Shown here in pieces: positions 10,037 to 20,555 of a stretch of DNA of 38,093 nucleotides. This DNA is from Stentor coeruleus (Eukaryota > Ciliophora > Heterotrichea > Heterotrichida > Stentoridae). How positions within the stretch are numbered: the first letter of the stretch is position 1; each line of letters starts with the position of its first letter. The DNA lies in the NCBI GenBank assembly GCA_001970955.1, contig MPUH01000727.1, positions 1-38,093 of the forward strand, given 5' to 3'. The notes below the pieces were generated by a model that ran no database searches, had not been told where the DNA came from, and saw only the letters and a list, made by a program, of their open reading frames with translations. A program made the position numbers and the translations under genes.

Positions 10037-12559
10037 TCATAATATTGGTTTATTAGTTTCTGTTATATTTGCTGTCTCACCAGCTTTAGGACTTTCTTCT
10101 GGTATTGGTGAGAGTTCTGAATGGATTTGTTTATCTTCACTTTCTTTTTCTTCAGGATTTTCTACAGATTTATTTTCTTTCAAATGAATTTCGGTGAAAA
10201 AATCATCATCTTCTAAGCTTTCATCAAGATTTTTTGCATTTTCAATTTTGTAGGAGTTATCTAAGTCTTCTATAGGGAATTCGATATTTTCAAAAGAAAT
10301 TCTGAGTTTATTATCGAATTGTTCTTTCAGTAAATCTTGGTTTGATGATGCTTTTTCTGGATTTGAGATGCTAGAATTATGAGAGGAGTGTTTAAGACTT
10401 GAAGATGATTCTGTATGATTTTTATTTTTAGAGCTAAGTTCAGGGTTTTCTGAGAAATTTTTTAGGTTTTCTACAGCCGCTTCAGTTTTACTATGAGAAT
10501 TTTCTGAGGACTTGCTTATATCTTGATTTTTTTCAATCTCTTGATTGTTTTCATTTTCAGTATCTTCTTTAGGGATATTTTCTTTATTCTCCTCAATTCT
10601 TATTTCCAAATTATTTTCCTCTTCAAACTCAACACTTTTTTCATTTTCTCGAATAGCCTCATTGCCAAAATCTTCATCCTTTCCTTCCTTACATTTTTCT
10701 TTAAAACTAATTTCTCTAGATCCTTGACTCTTAACCATGCTTCCTTCTTCATTTTTACTATTTCTCCTAATCTCTTCATTCTTAACACTAATTTTCCCAC
10801 TCTTATTACTACTCCTCCTACTATCTTGACTTTTCTCACTCACTTTTTCACTATTTTCACTATTTTTCCTGCTTTTTTGATCTTTTTTACTGCCCCTATC
10901 TTCTTTTATGTTTTTTTTTCCATCCTCACTCTCAGTAAATTCACTTTTACTACTTTCTTTATCCTTAGCACTATTTTTTTCATTAACTTCCTCATCAATT
11001 TTCCCCTCAATTTCACTATCATTTTTATGCACTTCTACCACTTCCTCATAACTTCCATCAAAAATATTACCTTCAGTTAATACATAATCCACTTTAACTT
11101 GTTCTAGTTTTAACTNTTCAATTTCACTATCATTTTTATGCACTTCTACCACTTCCTCATAGCTTCCATCAAAAATATTACCTTCAGTTAATACATAATC
11201 CACTTTAACTTGTTCTAGTTTTAACTTATTCTCACCTTCTTCATCACTTATCTCATTTTCCATAAAATTCTCAGCAATATCCTCATTTTTCTTCTCACTT
11301 CCACTATAATTTTTTTTATCTTCATCAACTTTTTCCTCATTAGATTCTTTCATATCCTCATCTAAATCCATAAATTCCTCATTTTTTTTCTCATCATTTT
11401 TCAGCCCATTTTCTAACAAGCTTTCCATATATTTACTTCTTTTCTTGGCAAAGTACTCAAGAGCTTTTAAGCTTTTAGCTTTGATTTTATCTTTTTCTGT
11501 TGTTTTCGGTGAGTTTCCTTGTGATTCGCTATTTTTTTTCTTTGGTATTTGGATTTTATCTACCTCAAGTTTCTGTTTAAGTGAAATTTCATTATGTTCC
11601 TTTAGCATAACAGTTTGTGTATGTGAAAATTTCCCTGTATCATCACCTGAGCTTTCTTCTTTAAGAACTGTAGGGATAATAGACTCTAAATATTTAGTTT
11701 TCGACATACCAGTTTTGACGAATTTTCTATATGATTTCACTGGTTTAGTAGGTGGTCTTTCTGTAAATGGAGGTTTTTTTATTGTGTTTGATGGGGATTT
11801 ATTTATAGGGGATTTACTTTTAGCTGATTTGATTATAACACGTTTTTTAGTTTGGTGAGGACGTAAATGGGTTTCAGATTTACGTTTTTTGTCTAGATTA
11901 GCTTCAGATTTCTGAGTTATTTTTTCAAAGATTTGTCTGAAAATACCTGTTAAAGGATTCAGGTCGGTAAGATATTTGTCAGAAAACTCTACGGTTTTTT
12001 TGTAGTAGGAATTTGCTTCATCTGGCCTTTTTAGATATTCTAATTGCATTGCTAGATTGTAATAACCTGCTGCTAAGCATTCAATTTTAGATTCATCATA
12101 AGTTTTATTATCAAACATTTGTTCAAAAAGTTCATCTTGGGTGAATATTATTGAATGCATTGCAATTTCAAGAGCTTTTTCATATTTACTTTGAAGGTTA
12201 AGTAAAGATGAAAGGTTGATATAGGCTATACCAGTTGGATGTATTGATAAAGAGCGTTCAATATATTTTAAAGAAGTTGCGAGCTTACCTTGCTTTTTGT
12301 AAAATGAGGCAATTGTATTGAAAACTAGAGCTTTGTGTATTGTAGAACTACCTGCTAAGCTTTCTGCTTTTCTTAAATGTTCAAGGCTTTCTTGTAAGTT
12401 GTTATCATTTAAACATATAACAGCAAGATTATTATAGTTTTCTGAGAGTTGTAAGCTTTTCTGTTTAGGGTCTTGAGAAACTTTGATTTTTTCAAGTTCT
12501 GATATCGTCTTGAGTATTTTTTCTCTGTTGTACAATATCTTAAGTTCCAATATTTCCAT
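10037..12559 (-). CDS. TPR protein with long charged disordered tail (contains contig join)
   Basis: As given it is 840 codons with one ambiguous residue; collapsing the duplication at 11116 gives about 803 aa. Residues 1-220 contain four to five tetratricopeptide-like helix pairs (NNLAVICLNDNNLQESLEHL, then FNTIASFYKKQGKLATSLKY, INLSSLLNLQSKYEKALEIA and AGYYNLAMQLEYLKRPDEAN), indicating a protein-interaction scaffold. Residues about 225-350 are basic and Ser/Pro-rich, and the rest is a long Glu/Lys/Ser/Asn disordered tail. No specific orthologue was recognised. The stop is TGA, useful evidence that TGA remains a stop in this genome. A cilium or cytoskeleton scaffold would be guesswork. Confidence 0.8.
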   Translation of the reverse strand: MEILELKILYNREKILKTISELEKIKVSQDPKQKSLQLSENYNNLAVICLNDNNLQESLEHLRKAESLAGSSTIHKALVFNTIASFYKKQGKLATSLKYIERSLSIHPTGIAYINLSSLLNLQSKYEKALEIAMHSIIFTQDELFEQMFDNKTYDESKIECLAAGYYNLAMQLEYLKRPDEANSYYKKTVEFSDKYLTDLNPLTGIFRQIFEKITQKSEANLDKKRKSETHLRPHQTKKRVIIKSAKSKSPINKSPSNTIKKPPFTERPPTKPVKSYRKFVKTGMSKTKYLESIIPTVLKEESSGDDTGKFSHTQTVMLKEHNEISLKQKLEVDKIQIPKKKNSESQGNSPKTTEKDKIKAKSLKALEYFAKKRSKYMESLLENGLKNDEKKNEEFMDLDEDMKESNEEKVDEDKKNYSGSEKKNEDIAENFMENEISDEEGENKLKLEQVKVDYVLTEGNIFDGSYEEVVEVHKNDSEIEXLKLEQVKVDYVLTEGNIFDGSYEEVVEVHKNDSEIEGKIDEEVNEKNSAKDKESSKSEFTESEDGKKNIKEDRGSKKDQKSRKNSENSEKVSEKSQDSRRSSNKSGKISVKNEEIRRNSKNEEGSMVKSQGSREISFKEKCKEGKDEDFGNEAIRENEKSVEFEEENNLEIRIEENKENIPKEDTENENNQEIEKNQDISKSSENSHSKTEAAVENLKNFSENPELSSKNKNHTESSSSLKHSSHNSSISNPEKASSNQDLLKEQFDNKLRISFENIEFPIEDLDNSYKIENAKNLDESLEDDDFFTEIHLKENKSVENPEEKESEDKQIHSELSPIPEESPKAGETANITETNKPIL
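11007..11226. repeat. Contig-overlap duplication around n at 11116
   Basis: 11007-11115 and 11118-11226 are 109-bp direct copies with one mismatch, with n between. The offset of 111 bp is a multiple of three, so the TPR frame stays open and the protein appears to contain a duplicated 36-residue segment around an X. The n and near-identity point to an unmerged contig overlap rather than a real protein repeat. Confidence 0.88.
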
Positions 12560-12682
12560 TAAAAAAAATTATACAGAAACTTATTACAACATAATAAATT
12601 ATTTACTCATATTATATAAACTTCCCACTTTTATTATAAAAATATTAACATCCTTTTATACGATATTCACAACAATTTCTTA

Positions 12683-14254
12683 TCACAAATTATATTTATT
12701 AATCTTGGCCTCATCTATTTCAATCTTCCTTTCAACATCCGATCTATTAGTCTCACACAAATATATATCAGCCGACATAAACTTATTATACGTAATCCCA
12801 CCAAATAAAATAATTGATGATCCATATGAATTCATACCATGAGCCCATCTACCTTCAGGAATATTCCCAAAAACTTCTAATCTTTCCCATTTAAACGCTG
12901 CAACATTAAACACGAAAAGTTCTGCTAAATTACACTGCCCATTTCCTAAAGTATCATTTCTTCCACCAAAAACATAAAGATTACCTTGTATAGCATGAGC
13001 TGTATGTGAAAATCTAGGACAAGGTGGTATTCCTGTAGTTACAACTTGAGACCATATAAGTTTCCCTCCTCTCATATACAAAGCATGAAGATCATTACAA
13101 GGCTGTCTAGCTTCTTTAAGCCCACCAAACAAGTAAAAAGCTGAATTTGTTAACAAGAATTCTTCTTTGAGTCTAGGTATTTTTTCTAATGAAAAATCAT
13201 AAAGGTTTTTAAGAGACTGATGAAATACTGGGGTTAATGTGCTATGAGACCGTGGCCCAGGGTCGGAAATTATCGTCACTTCAGGCATTTTCCAATGTTT
13301 TTCTTTAAGATCAAGTATAAAAAGGTCATCTTTTGAGTTGGATTTATAATCAATTCCCCCATATATTAGCATACAACGACCTAATTGAGCTGCTGCATGA
13401 TATTGTCTAGGAGATGGGAATTCTCCAGTACAGTAGCATTTTTCCCATTTGTTTTTGTGTAATGAAATGTAATACATTTTACCTGCTGTATGACGTTGGA
13501 GGGTATCATTATTACGCCAACCACCAAAAAGAACGAGCTTATGCTTGTAACCTACTAAAGAATGACCTAAACGACCTTGAGGCCCTCGTATTGCTTTTAT
13601 TGCTTTCCATGTTCGTGTTCTCATATCTAAAATTTTTAAATCACAATGCTTGATACAACTTTGTCCACCACAAACAACAAACTGATAATCTAACATTACA
13701 GTTTGTGCACTTTCACAAGACATTGGCCCTGGTCCATCACAACGTAATATACTCCAATACCCAATTTGTTTTTTTAAGTTCTGGTTTCCCTTTTCTTTTT
13801 TGTCTTCTTTTTCTTGTTTTTTCAGAAGTTTTTCTAGACTGTAAAACTTTTCTGGCTTTTCAATTATTTCAGGGTTCTTTTGTTGTATTGGTGGGAGGGA
13901 TTTACTTGGAGGTATATAAGAAAATCTTAATGATGATATTCTAGTCATGTTTTCGCCAAATGTTGAAGATATAGAAGTATTTTGAGTTTTATTAAAAATA
14001 CTTAGCGAAGTATTAGCTAGTAATTTGACTGATTTGTCAGTTGAAGTTAAAGATGATAAAAACTGTCTTGAGTTTTCAGTACAAACAGATTCTGTATAGG
14101 GAAGAGTAGACTGTATTCTATTTGTTGGTGGTAGCTTTAATACTTTTTCAGGTCTTGAAGTAGTAAAAACAGATGGTTCGATTCCAGGACTTTTTACTAG
14201 TCTGAAAGGCATAACTTTTAGTAACTTTGCACTATTTGTTTTCTTCTTATTCAT
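12683..14254 (-). CDS. Kelch-repeat protein
   Basis: 523 aa from the ATG at 14254-14252 (MNKKKTN). The frame stays open to another ATG at 14311, which would add 19 residues of low-complexity translation; I prefer the internal start but cannot exclude the longer one. Residues 1-160 are basic and disordered, then a six-blade kelch propeller follows, with repeats ending in the double-glycine motif: VVCGGQSC, LVLFGGWRN, MLIYGGIDY, FYLFGGLKE, LYVFGGRND, ILFGGITY. Trp residues at the usual blade positions (TWKAI, KWEKC, HWKMP, IWSQV, KWERL) support this. Kelch propellers bind protein partners; no enzymatic or BTB domain is present. It is head-to-head with another kelch-type gene 170 bp away. Confidence 0.85.
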   Translation of the reverse strand: MNKKKTNSAKLLKVMPFRLVKSPGIEPSVFTTSRPEKVLKLPPTNRIQSTLPYTESVCTENSRQFLSSLTSTDKSVKLLANTSLSIFNKTQNTSISSTFGENMTRISSLRFSYIPPSKSLPPIQQKNPEIIEKPEKFYSLEKLLKKQEKEDKKEKGNQNLKKQIGYWSILRCDGPGPMSCESAQTVMLDYQFVVCGGQSCIKHCDLKILDMRTRTWKAIKAIRGPQGRLGHSLVGYKHKLVLFGGWRNNDTLQRHTAGKMYYISLHKNKWEKCYCTGEFPSPRQYHAAAQLGRCMLIYGGIDYKSNSKDDLFILDLKEKHWKMPEVTIISDPGPRSHSTLTPVFHQSLKNLYDFSLEKIPRLKEEFLLTNSAFYLFGGLKEARQPCNDLHALYMRGGKLIWSQVVTTGIPPCPRFSHTAHAIQGNLYVFGGRNDTLGNGQCNLAELFVFNVAAFKWERLEVFGNIPEGRWAHGMNSYGSSIILFGGITYNKFMSADIYLCETNRSDVERKIEIDEAKINKYNL

Positions 14255-14424
14255 GATAATTATTTTATTATGTGTAATTCCATTAATTTCAAGACAGATA
14301 AAAATTTCCATTCTTAAAAACTTGGGTATAGCAATGATAATGTATGATAAACTATTGACTCAGATCATGATTATTGGAATATATTATTATTAGTTTTAAA
14401 GGGATTTAGTAATTTGCAAATTAA

Positions 14425-16409
14425 ATGGAAGGTGTCAAAAGGTTGCATATATTTGTTGATAAGGAAAAAATTGAAACTAAAAGAGCTCCGGTAGAATTCG
14501 AAGTACTAGTTCGTTTAGTCAAGACTATGGATTCTAAAGTTGGAAGGGTAATATCAGTAGATGTTGATGGAAAAGAAGGGAAAATTACAGATCAAAAATC
14601 ATATGATCAATGGCTTAATAAAGCAGGAAGGAAAGGTCTGACCATGAATTTTTACTCTTTATCAGTTCCAAATGAAGACTCTTTAGACATACCCCCAGAA
14701 AGAAAAACTCCAAGCAAGCCTTCAAAGCAATTATCTAAAAAAGATAAAAATATGAATCAGAAAAACTCTAAAGCAAATACTAAAGTTACCAGAACCGAAG
14801 CCAAAAACTTATCCTCAACACCCAACAGAAAAAATCAAACACCAGACAGTCTAGACCTACCAACAAAAAGATCAAGAAAATCATCAAAATCAATAGATAA
14901 AAACCTAAAAACACAACCAAAAGTCAACCCAAAGCCCAAAAAAACCAATAAAAATTCAAGCGACGGGAAAAAAATAACTAAAAAGCCGAAAAACAATGAA
15001 ATCCAAGAAAACAAAAAATCCTCAACAAAAATCAATAGTAAACAGCAAATTCCACAAACTAAAATGGAACTAAAACCAAAAAAACAAAAATCCAAATCAG
15101 CCCCTCCTTCTAAAAGAACTCTTACGAATAAAAATCAGAAAAATTCTATTTTATCAACGAAAAATATTGAAAAAACTACAAAAAAGCAACCTAATAATCT
15201 TGGCTTCCAACCAAAAGTTCCTTTAAGCCCCCCATCCAAAAATCCTTTAACTTCAAACTCTCGTACAACTTCTTTATTCAGAAATAATACATCAAATTGC
15301 AATTCAAATATTTCTCAAACACAAACTTCTCCTTTATTTCCATTTTCTACTAATGGGACAAATACTGGAAATATTTTTTCAAATTCAAATACAGGAACTT
15401 CAATATTTTCAGGTTTAAATACAGGATCTTCAATTTTTCCTTCTAATAATTCATCATTGATTTTTAATAACCCCAACTACGACCAAAGTGGAACTGGACT
15501 TTTTGGTCGAGCAAATCCAAAAGCAACCCCTGCCCTAGTCGATATTTTTACAACTTTTTCAGTTATCAATGTTGATGAATCATTAACTTTTATTAACCCC
15601 CAAACTAAAGCTAATCATGACTTCCCAGTTCCACATATAAAAAAGTCGTCAAGAATTTTGCAGACAGAAGAAGGAATATTAGTTACTGGAGGATCAGGTT
15701 GTGCATATCAAGCGTTTANTTGCAGACAGAAGAAGGAATATTAGTTACTGGAGGATCAGGTTGTGCATATCAAGCGTTTATTATAACAAAAGATTTAGAA
15801 ATCAAACCTATAGTCTCACTTACCCACCCTAGATTTTGGCATTCTACAGGATACATTCAAGGCTGCCCTGCTGTTGCTGTTGGTACTGAAAAATCTAGAA
15901 TACCAAAAATCTTTATAAACACTGTAGAAATATATAAAAATGGGCAATGGTCTGATTTACCTCCAACTAATATTAATAGAGCTAGTGCAGCTATGGTAAC
16001 AAATTTAAATCATACTTATTTATGTGGAGGAGTTGTTACTGATGGGAATAATAATAGTATAATAAATACTATAGAAAGATTTGAAGATAACAATTGGGTT
16101 ATTTTACCAATATATCTTCCTGATAATATCCTTTCTCCTGCATGCTATTTTAGAAATGATAAAGAAATTGTAGTATTTGGAGGTGAAAAAGCTGGTAAAT
16201 TTTATGTTGATAGGGTTTTTGCTATAAATGTTGATGATGGGGTTATAAGTGAGATGGGAAATCTTGCGAGGAGGACTAAGTTTACTTATGGGCAAGTTAA
16301 GAGAATTAATGGGGTTTTTTATTTGTGTGATTTTGAAGGGATTGTCCTTGAGGTTGATGATGTATGTGTGGGATCTAAGAGAATTGCTGAGACGAATTTT
16401 TTAGTATAA
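14425..16409 (+). CDS. Basic, FG-like and kelch-repeat protein, interrupted by an assembly join
   Basis: One gene split by the join at 15719. The left part (14425-15718) and the right part (15720-16409) share a 61-bp overlap, and dropping the extra 62 bp restores one frame of about 640 aa. Residues 1-85 form a small folded domain (KRLHIFVDKEKIE...YDQWLNKAG), possibly ubiquitin- or PB1-like, but this is weak. Residues 90-270 are very Lys/Ser/Pro-rich. Residues 285-370 are Asn/Ser/Thr-rich with repeated SIFS/SLF/GLFG motifs that recall FG nucleoporins. The C-terminal ~260 residues contain kelch-like repeats (ILVTGGSG, TYLCGGVV, IVVFGGEKAG). Function unknown; divergent from the kelch gene upstream. 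Confidence 0.75.
15658..15780. repeat. Contig-overlap duplication around n at 15719 that breaks a gene
   Basis: 15658-15718 and 15720-15780 are identical 61-bp copies separated only by n. The 62-bp offset is not a multiple of three, so the kelch-type gene appears as two frames. Both copies encode LQTEEGILVTGGSGCAYQAF in their own frame, so merging them gives a continuous protein. Confidence 0.93.
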
Positions 16410-16914
16410 TCGTTAATAGATTTTTATTTATATGAATAAAGTGGATTTTTTTTTGTTTTTTTTTTTAGGTTGAAATAGCGGATTTTTAGGTGTGGTGGAT
16501 TAGGTTAGTTTGGGTATTATTTAAATTTTTTAATATGATTTGTTTATATGGTAGTTTAAGTTTTTAAACTGGGATTTTAACTGAAGGTATTAATTTAATA
16601 ATATTATTTCATTGTAATAGGTATGATTTTGTGAATTGTTTTATTGAGGTTATACTTTTTCCCTTGGTGAACCCACACAAACTATAATTTCTTTTTATGC
16701 ATTCCAGAATTTTGCTTAATTAAATAATTGTCATAATTTTATTCAAAAGCATATGATATCTATGACTATTCTAAGATAATATATATTTTAAACACAAAAT
16801 AAATCTAGTTTAAACCTAAAACCCTTAATCCATTTAATAAAATCCAAAATGATAAATCAATATATTAAAAGAGCTAAAAACCATTAAATGCTTAAGATTT
16901 GATATAATATATTA
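16410..16914. other. Intergenic region between two + genes
   Basis: No gene supported. The first ~180 bp after the kelch gene are strongly G/T-rich with poly-T runs, and the last ~250 bp before the ATG at 16915 are A/C-rich. This switch from G-rich to C-rich sequence recurs between genes in the window and probably marks the 3' flank of one transcript and the 5' flank of the next. Confidence 0.5.
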
Positions 16915-18099
16915 ATGTTGTCAAATTCGAGCGTAAAAAAAATCAGAGGGTTATTTTCTTTAAAAGGAAATGATGCATTTTCACTAATAAAAGAAACCAG
17001 TAAAAGCAATTCACTACAGCATTACACCCAAAATCCAAAGAATAATAAAAAAGAACTTCAACAAAAAATAATTCCTCTTGATGAAGAACAAATTATGCGC
17101 GTAAACTGCATGAATTGTCAAGACCTCATACAAATTGAGAATATTGAAGAACATTCAAAGTTCTGTACAACAATACCAGAGATAGTAGAAAACATTGAAT
17201 CAGAGAATATTCTAGTTCAGGTGGTATTTAAGCTTAAGAAACTTGAAAAATGTTTGGTGGATTTATTGAAGAATCCAGATTTAAGACCAGGAGAAATTAA
17301 TTCTATATCAATTTTTATAAGGCTATGCCAAAGAGCTGTCAATAATAAGGGTATTGAAGATGTTGATGGTGTTATCAAATGTCTAAGTTCTTTGTTTACC
17401 ACTTATAAAGGATCTTTATGGGTAAGAGTTTATGAAGATGTTGATGGTGTTATCAAATGTCTAAGCTCTTTGTTTACCACTTATAAAGGATCTTTATGGG
17501 TAAGAGTTTATGCTGATAGGCTTTTTGCTTTAGTGCAGGAACAAAAGCTTGGATATCAGGAAGCAGAAATAAACACGAAAAAGCAAGAACTTGAGAAATA
17601 TAAGGAACAAGTAAGCAAAATAAAGAAACGGCAAGATTCAACTTTAAATCTTAGTCTAAAAAGTCCGACGTATAGAAAAAGTATAGATTCTGATAGAAAA
17701 ATTGAAGATGTCAACAGCGAAATTGGGAGTATTTACAGTGGATCTTCTGAACTAACTGTATTATCTATGCTAGAAGATGAGAGTAAACATAATTTTGAAG
17801 AAAAATTTCCAAATAGCTCAAATGATTTGCAGGAACGTTTTTTGTCATTATGTTTAACAATTAAAATGCAAAACTCAGGAACTAAAAATATTAAGAATTT
17901 ATCCATACAAAAACTATACAAAGAATCACAAAGATGTAATATTTCTCCTAATGATTGGTCTGATTTTATTATAGATCAAATGAAAAATCCTATGAAATGG
18001 CTTGAAGACCCTCGTAGCAGAAGGCGACTTCAGCCAAGATCATTTAATCTTCGTCCTCAATGCTTTGAAGCAATTATTGAAGAAAATCATTGCTATTAG
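16915..18099 (+). CDS. Unknown protein with a putative CCHC-type zinc knuckle
   Basis: 394 aa; function not recognised. Residues about 64-84 read CMNCQDLIQIENIEEHSKFC, a CxxC...H...C arrangement like C2HC zinc fingers. Residues 95-215 are helical, and residues about 213-235 are a short Lys/Glu coiled coil. A Ser-rich linker follows, then a conserved-looking C-terminal region (ERFLSLCLTIKMQNSG..IKNLSIQKLYKES....ISPNDWSDFI) ending in a basic stretch. The protein contains a perfect 26-residue tandem duplication beginning EDVDGVIKCLSS, encoded by a 78-bp direct repeat with one synonymous difference. If that is an assembly artefact the true length is 368 aa. The stop is TAG. Confidence 0.75.
   Translation: MLSNSSVKKIRGLFSLKGNDAFSLIKETSKSNSLQHYTQNPKNNKKELQQKIIPLDEEQIMRVNCMNCQDLIQIENIEEHSKFCTTIPEIVENIESENILVQVVFKLKKLEKCLVDLLKNPDLRPGEINSISIFIRLCQRAVNNKGIEDVDGVIKCLSSLFTTYKGSLWVRVYEDVDGVIKCLSSLFTTYKGSLWVRVYADRLFALVQEQKLGYQEAEINTKKQELEKYKEQVSKIKKRQDSTLNLSLKSPTYRKSIDSDRKIEDVNSEIGSIYSGSSELTVLSMLEDESKHNFEEKFPNSSNDLQERFLSLCLTIKMQNSGTKNIKNLSIQKLYKESQRCNISPNDWSDFIIDQMKNPMKWLEDPRSRRRLQPRSFNLRPQCFEAIIEENHCY
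17356..17511 (+). repeat. 78-bp in-frame tandem duplication without an n
   Basis: 17356-17433 and 17434-17511 are direct copies differing by one base (agt versus agc, synonymous Ser). The two abut exactly. In length and divergence it resembles the six n-linked duplications in this window, so an unmerged contig overlap is possible, but with no n present a real recent tandem duplication cannot be excluded. Confidence 0.85.
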
Positions 18100-19324
18100 C
18101 ATATTATAATCTTTTAATCTTAAATAAAGAATGTGTGATTATCCCTGATAATAAAGGGAGTTTGTATTTTTGAGACAGAGAAGTTTGAGTAAAGGGATNC
18201 TTAAATAAAGAATGTGTGATTATCCCTGATAATAAAGGGAGTTTGTATTTTTGAGACAGAGAAATTTGAGTGAAGGGATTGAAGAGACTGATTTTTGTAG
18301 CTTTTTGATGAATTACTTTGAATAGGACTTAAAATTAGATTTAGTGTTGAAGAAACTTTAAGGCACACATGGATTAAAAATAAGCCTAAGAACGAAAGGA
18401 AATGGAAAGGAAAAGGTATAAAATTTTTGATTAATAGATCATGATTTTTTTATTATGGAAAATGCAGTTTATTATAGGAATGAGGAAGTGTAAGATTTTT
18501 TGAAGATGAGTTTGTTGATGTTAGATAAGGTTTAAAATTATGAATTTATAAAGATGTGTGTGATTGTATATGATATGAGATATAAAGAATTAGTTTTATA
18601 ATTTTTATTGCTAATACAAAATCGATGTATATAATTTTATTAGATAGTTTGTTTGTAAGAATATGATGGCGAAGTTTTAAATTATCTAAAAGTCTTTAGT
18701 TATTAAAAGATAGAGAATTTTTCAAGTCAATAAGTCCTTCTCCATTTTGATAGTATTTCAAATTCTATAACCTATAAAACTAATGTTAACAATTAGAATT
18801 GCTATCACATTTTTTATATAAAAAAACTTATTAATACCTAGACTATATATCTATTATCATCTTATATTTAAACTTTTTATCTAAAAAGTAAAAATCTAAT
18901 ATTATTAATCACAATATCCAAATTTATATCAAAAATTCTAACACCCAAATCTTAAAAGTATCTATCATAATTCCAAATCCTCAAAAATCTCATAACACTT
19001 CAATATATTATAAAATCCCAACATAAACATCCTATAGATTTCCTTAATCATATAAATCCTATTCTATTTTCGAACAACAAAATCTTTCTTTATAACCTAA
19101 AATTTCTCCATTAATCTAATAACACAAAATTACCTAACAGAGCATCTTCAAAAGCCTTAAATCCTAATTTTCTTAAAGTTATAACTACTTAAAAAATTCC
19201 CTTTAATCTTTATCAAAATGTCCCAAACATTATCCTAACATCTTATTTACTTATTAAATCACTCTTTTATTTTCATTATTATTTCTATATATATTCTACA
19301 GTCAAATCATTTATATAATAAAAA
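18100..19324. other. Long intergenic region with assembly join
   Basis: 1.2 kb without a supported gene. It shows the same composition switch as other spacers here: G/T-rich after the upstream gene (about 18280-18560), then C/A-rich (about 18770-19260) before the ATG at 19325. It includes the duplicated contig ends around 18199. No tRNA or repeat family was recognised. Confidence 0.5.
18119..18279. repeat. Contig-overlap duplication around n at 18199
   Basis: 18119-18198 and 18200-18279 are 80-bp direct copies with two mismatches, with n between. It lies just after the stop of the putative zinc-knuckle gene. The inner core ccctgataataaaggg is also a small inverted repeat, so the 3' flank can form a short hairpin. 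Confidence 0.85.
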
Positions 19325-20305
19325 ATGCAAATAAACTCAAAAACTTTTGAAAACAATGCTGAACAGACTATTACATATAAAAACTTTATTAAAGGGCTAA
19401 ATAGGACAAAAAGTTTTGGACAATCTGCACATTCATCAGCTAAAAGAAGAGCGAATTTAGAAGCTTTGATTTCCCCAATGATAAAAAAATCTGAGCAAGT
19501 TATTAGGAGAAAAAAGATATCATTAGATGTAGATACAGTTGGAGAAGAAGGGACGGCACAGGTTATAAAAAGCCCAATTGTTAAACGTGGAAAGTCATCT
19601 AATTCAAGCTTAGATATTACAAATAGTGGCAATTTGCTTCCAAACAATCAGAATCTTGTTGTTGAGCAAGAGATGTCATTATCAAGTAAAATTGAAATCA
19701 ATCACCTAAAGCAAGAAAATATCATGCTTAGAAGCCATATAAAAATCCTTCAACTAAGCATAACAGACTTACAAAAAAAACTTGATGAGTCACTTAAAGA
19801 ATCATCTGCCCTTACTTGTCAGTTAGAAGACTTAATATTAGACAACAAAAAAACTTTACTTGAAAATGAGAGACTTTTAAGCGTGATCTCAACATTAGAA
19901 AACGATAGTTTTCGCAATTCCAAAACTTTTCTGCAAGATGATTTAGAAGCTAAAATTCTTAGTCTAGATAAAGAAAAGGAAGAAAAAAAAGAACAAATGC
20001 TTCAAATACTTGTTAAATTTATGGCTTATTTAAATGAGTTTACATCATCAGATGAATGGGTTTTAAATCTATTAAAATCTCCTCAACCGAAAAAGGAGAT
20101 AAAGAAAAAAGAAGAGTGTATGCGTAATAGAGTTGATAGAATTCAATTAGAAATTGCATCTTGCCAAGCCCAAATCAATGCAGAAAAAGGTCTTGAAAAA
20201 TCGTATTATACATCTTTGTCAAGCTCTCAGATTCCGAGTCCTTTGAATTCACCAAGTCGAACAATTAGGCTCGCATCTTTTAGTGAATTTATTAACTATG
20301 CTTAG
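19325..20305 (+). CDS. Coiled-coil protein of unknown function
   Basis: 326 aa. The N-terminal ~110 residues are Ser/Lys-rich and probably disordered. A long heptad-patterned coiled coil runs from about residue 118 to 200 (IEINHLKQENIMLRSHIKIL..LQKKLDESLKES...QLEDLILDNKKTLLENERLL), and a second helical segment covers roughly 210-290 with a basic KKEIKKKEE stretch. The C-terminal ~25 residues are Ser/Pro-rich. No family was recognised, and no signal peptide or transmembrane segment is present. Structure suggests a cytoskeletal, centrosomal or basal-body type protein, but this is only a guess from architecture. The stop is TAG; the next + gene starts 250 bp downstream. Confidence 0.78.
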   Translation: MQINSKTFENNAEQTITYKNFIKGLNRTKSFGQSAHSSAKRRANLEALISPMIKKSEQVIRRKKISLDVDTVGEEGTAQVIKSPIVKRGKSSNSSLDITNSGNLLPNNQNLVVEQEMSLSSKIEINHLKQENIMLRSHIKILQLSITDLQKKLDESLKESSALTCQLEDLILDNKKTLLENERLLSVISTLENDSFRNSKTFLQDDLEAKILSLDKEKEEKKEQMLQILVKFMAYLNEFTSSDEWVLNLLKSPQPKKEIKKKEECMRNRVDRIQLEIASCQAQINAEKGLEKSYYTSLSSSQIPSPLNSPSRTIRLASFSEFINYA

Positions 20306-20555
20306 GGAATAAATAAACTTTATGCTTTTTTAGTTCGATAATATACTATACTTTATAAACAGCTCAAGTCAATTTTGTAATTATTATTAGGGTTTAACTA
20401 AAAAACATTATATAATTTAATTAAGCTTATTATATCTGATTAACTACATAGTTTAACCTTGGGGAAAAATTTCAAGTAAAATAAAAGTACCCAAAATATA
20501 ATTTCAGATTAAGTTTATATATAACATAACTTTTAATAGATAGAAAAAATTAAAT

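Noticed and set aside
10523..11080. 185-codon plus-strand frame rich in Phe/Ile/Leu/Ser
   Set aside because: It is the antisense of the Lys/Glu/Ser-rich tail of the TPR gene and resembles a membrane protein only by composition.
14171..14190. tRNA B-box-like ggttcgattcc
   Set aside because: Lies within the kelch coding sequence, with no A-box or cloverleaf around it.
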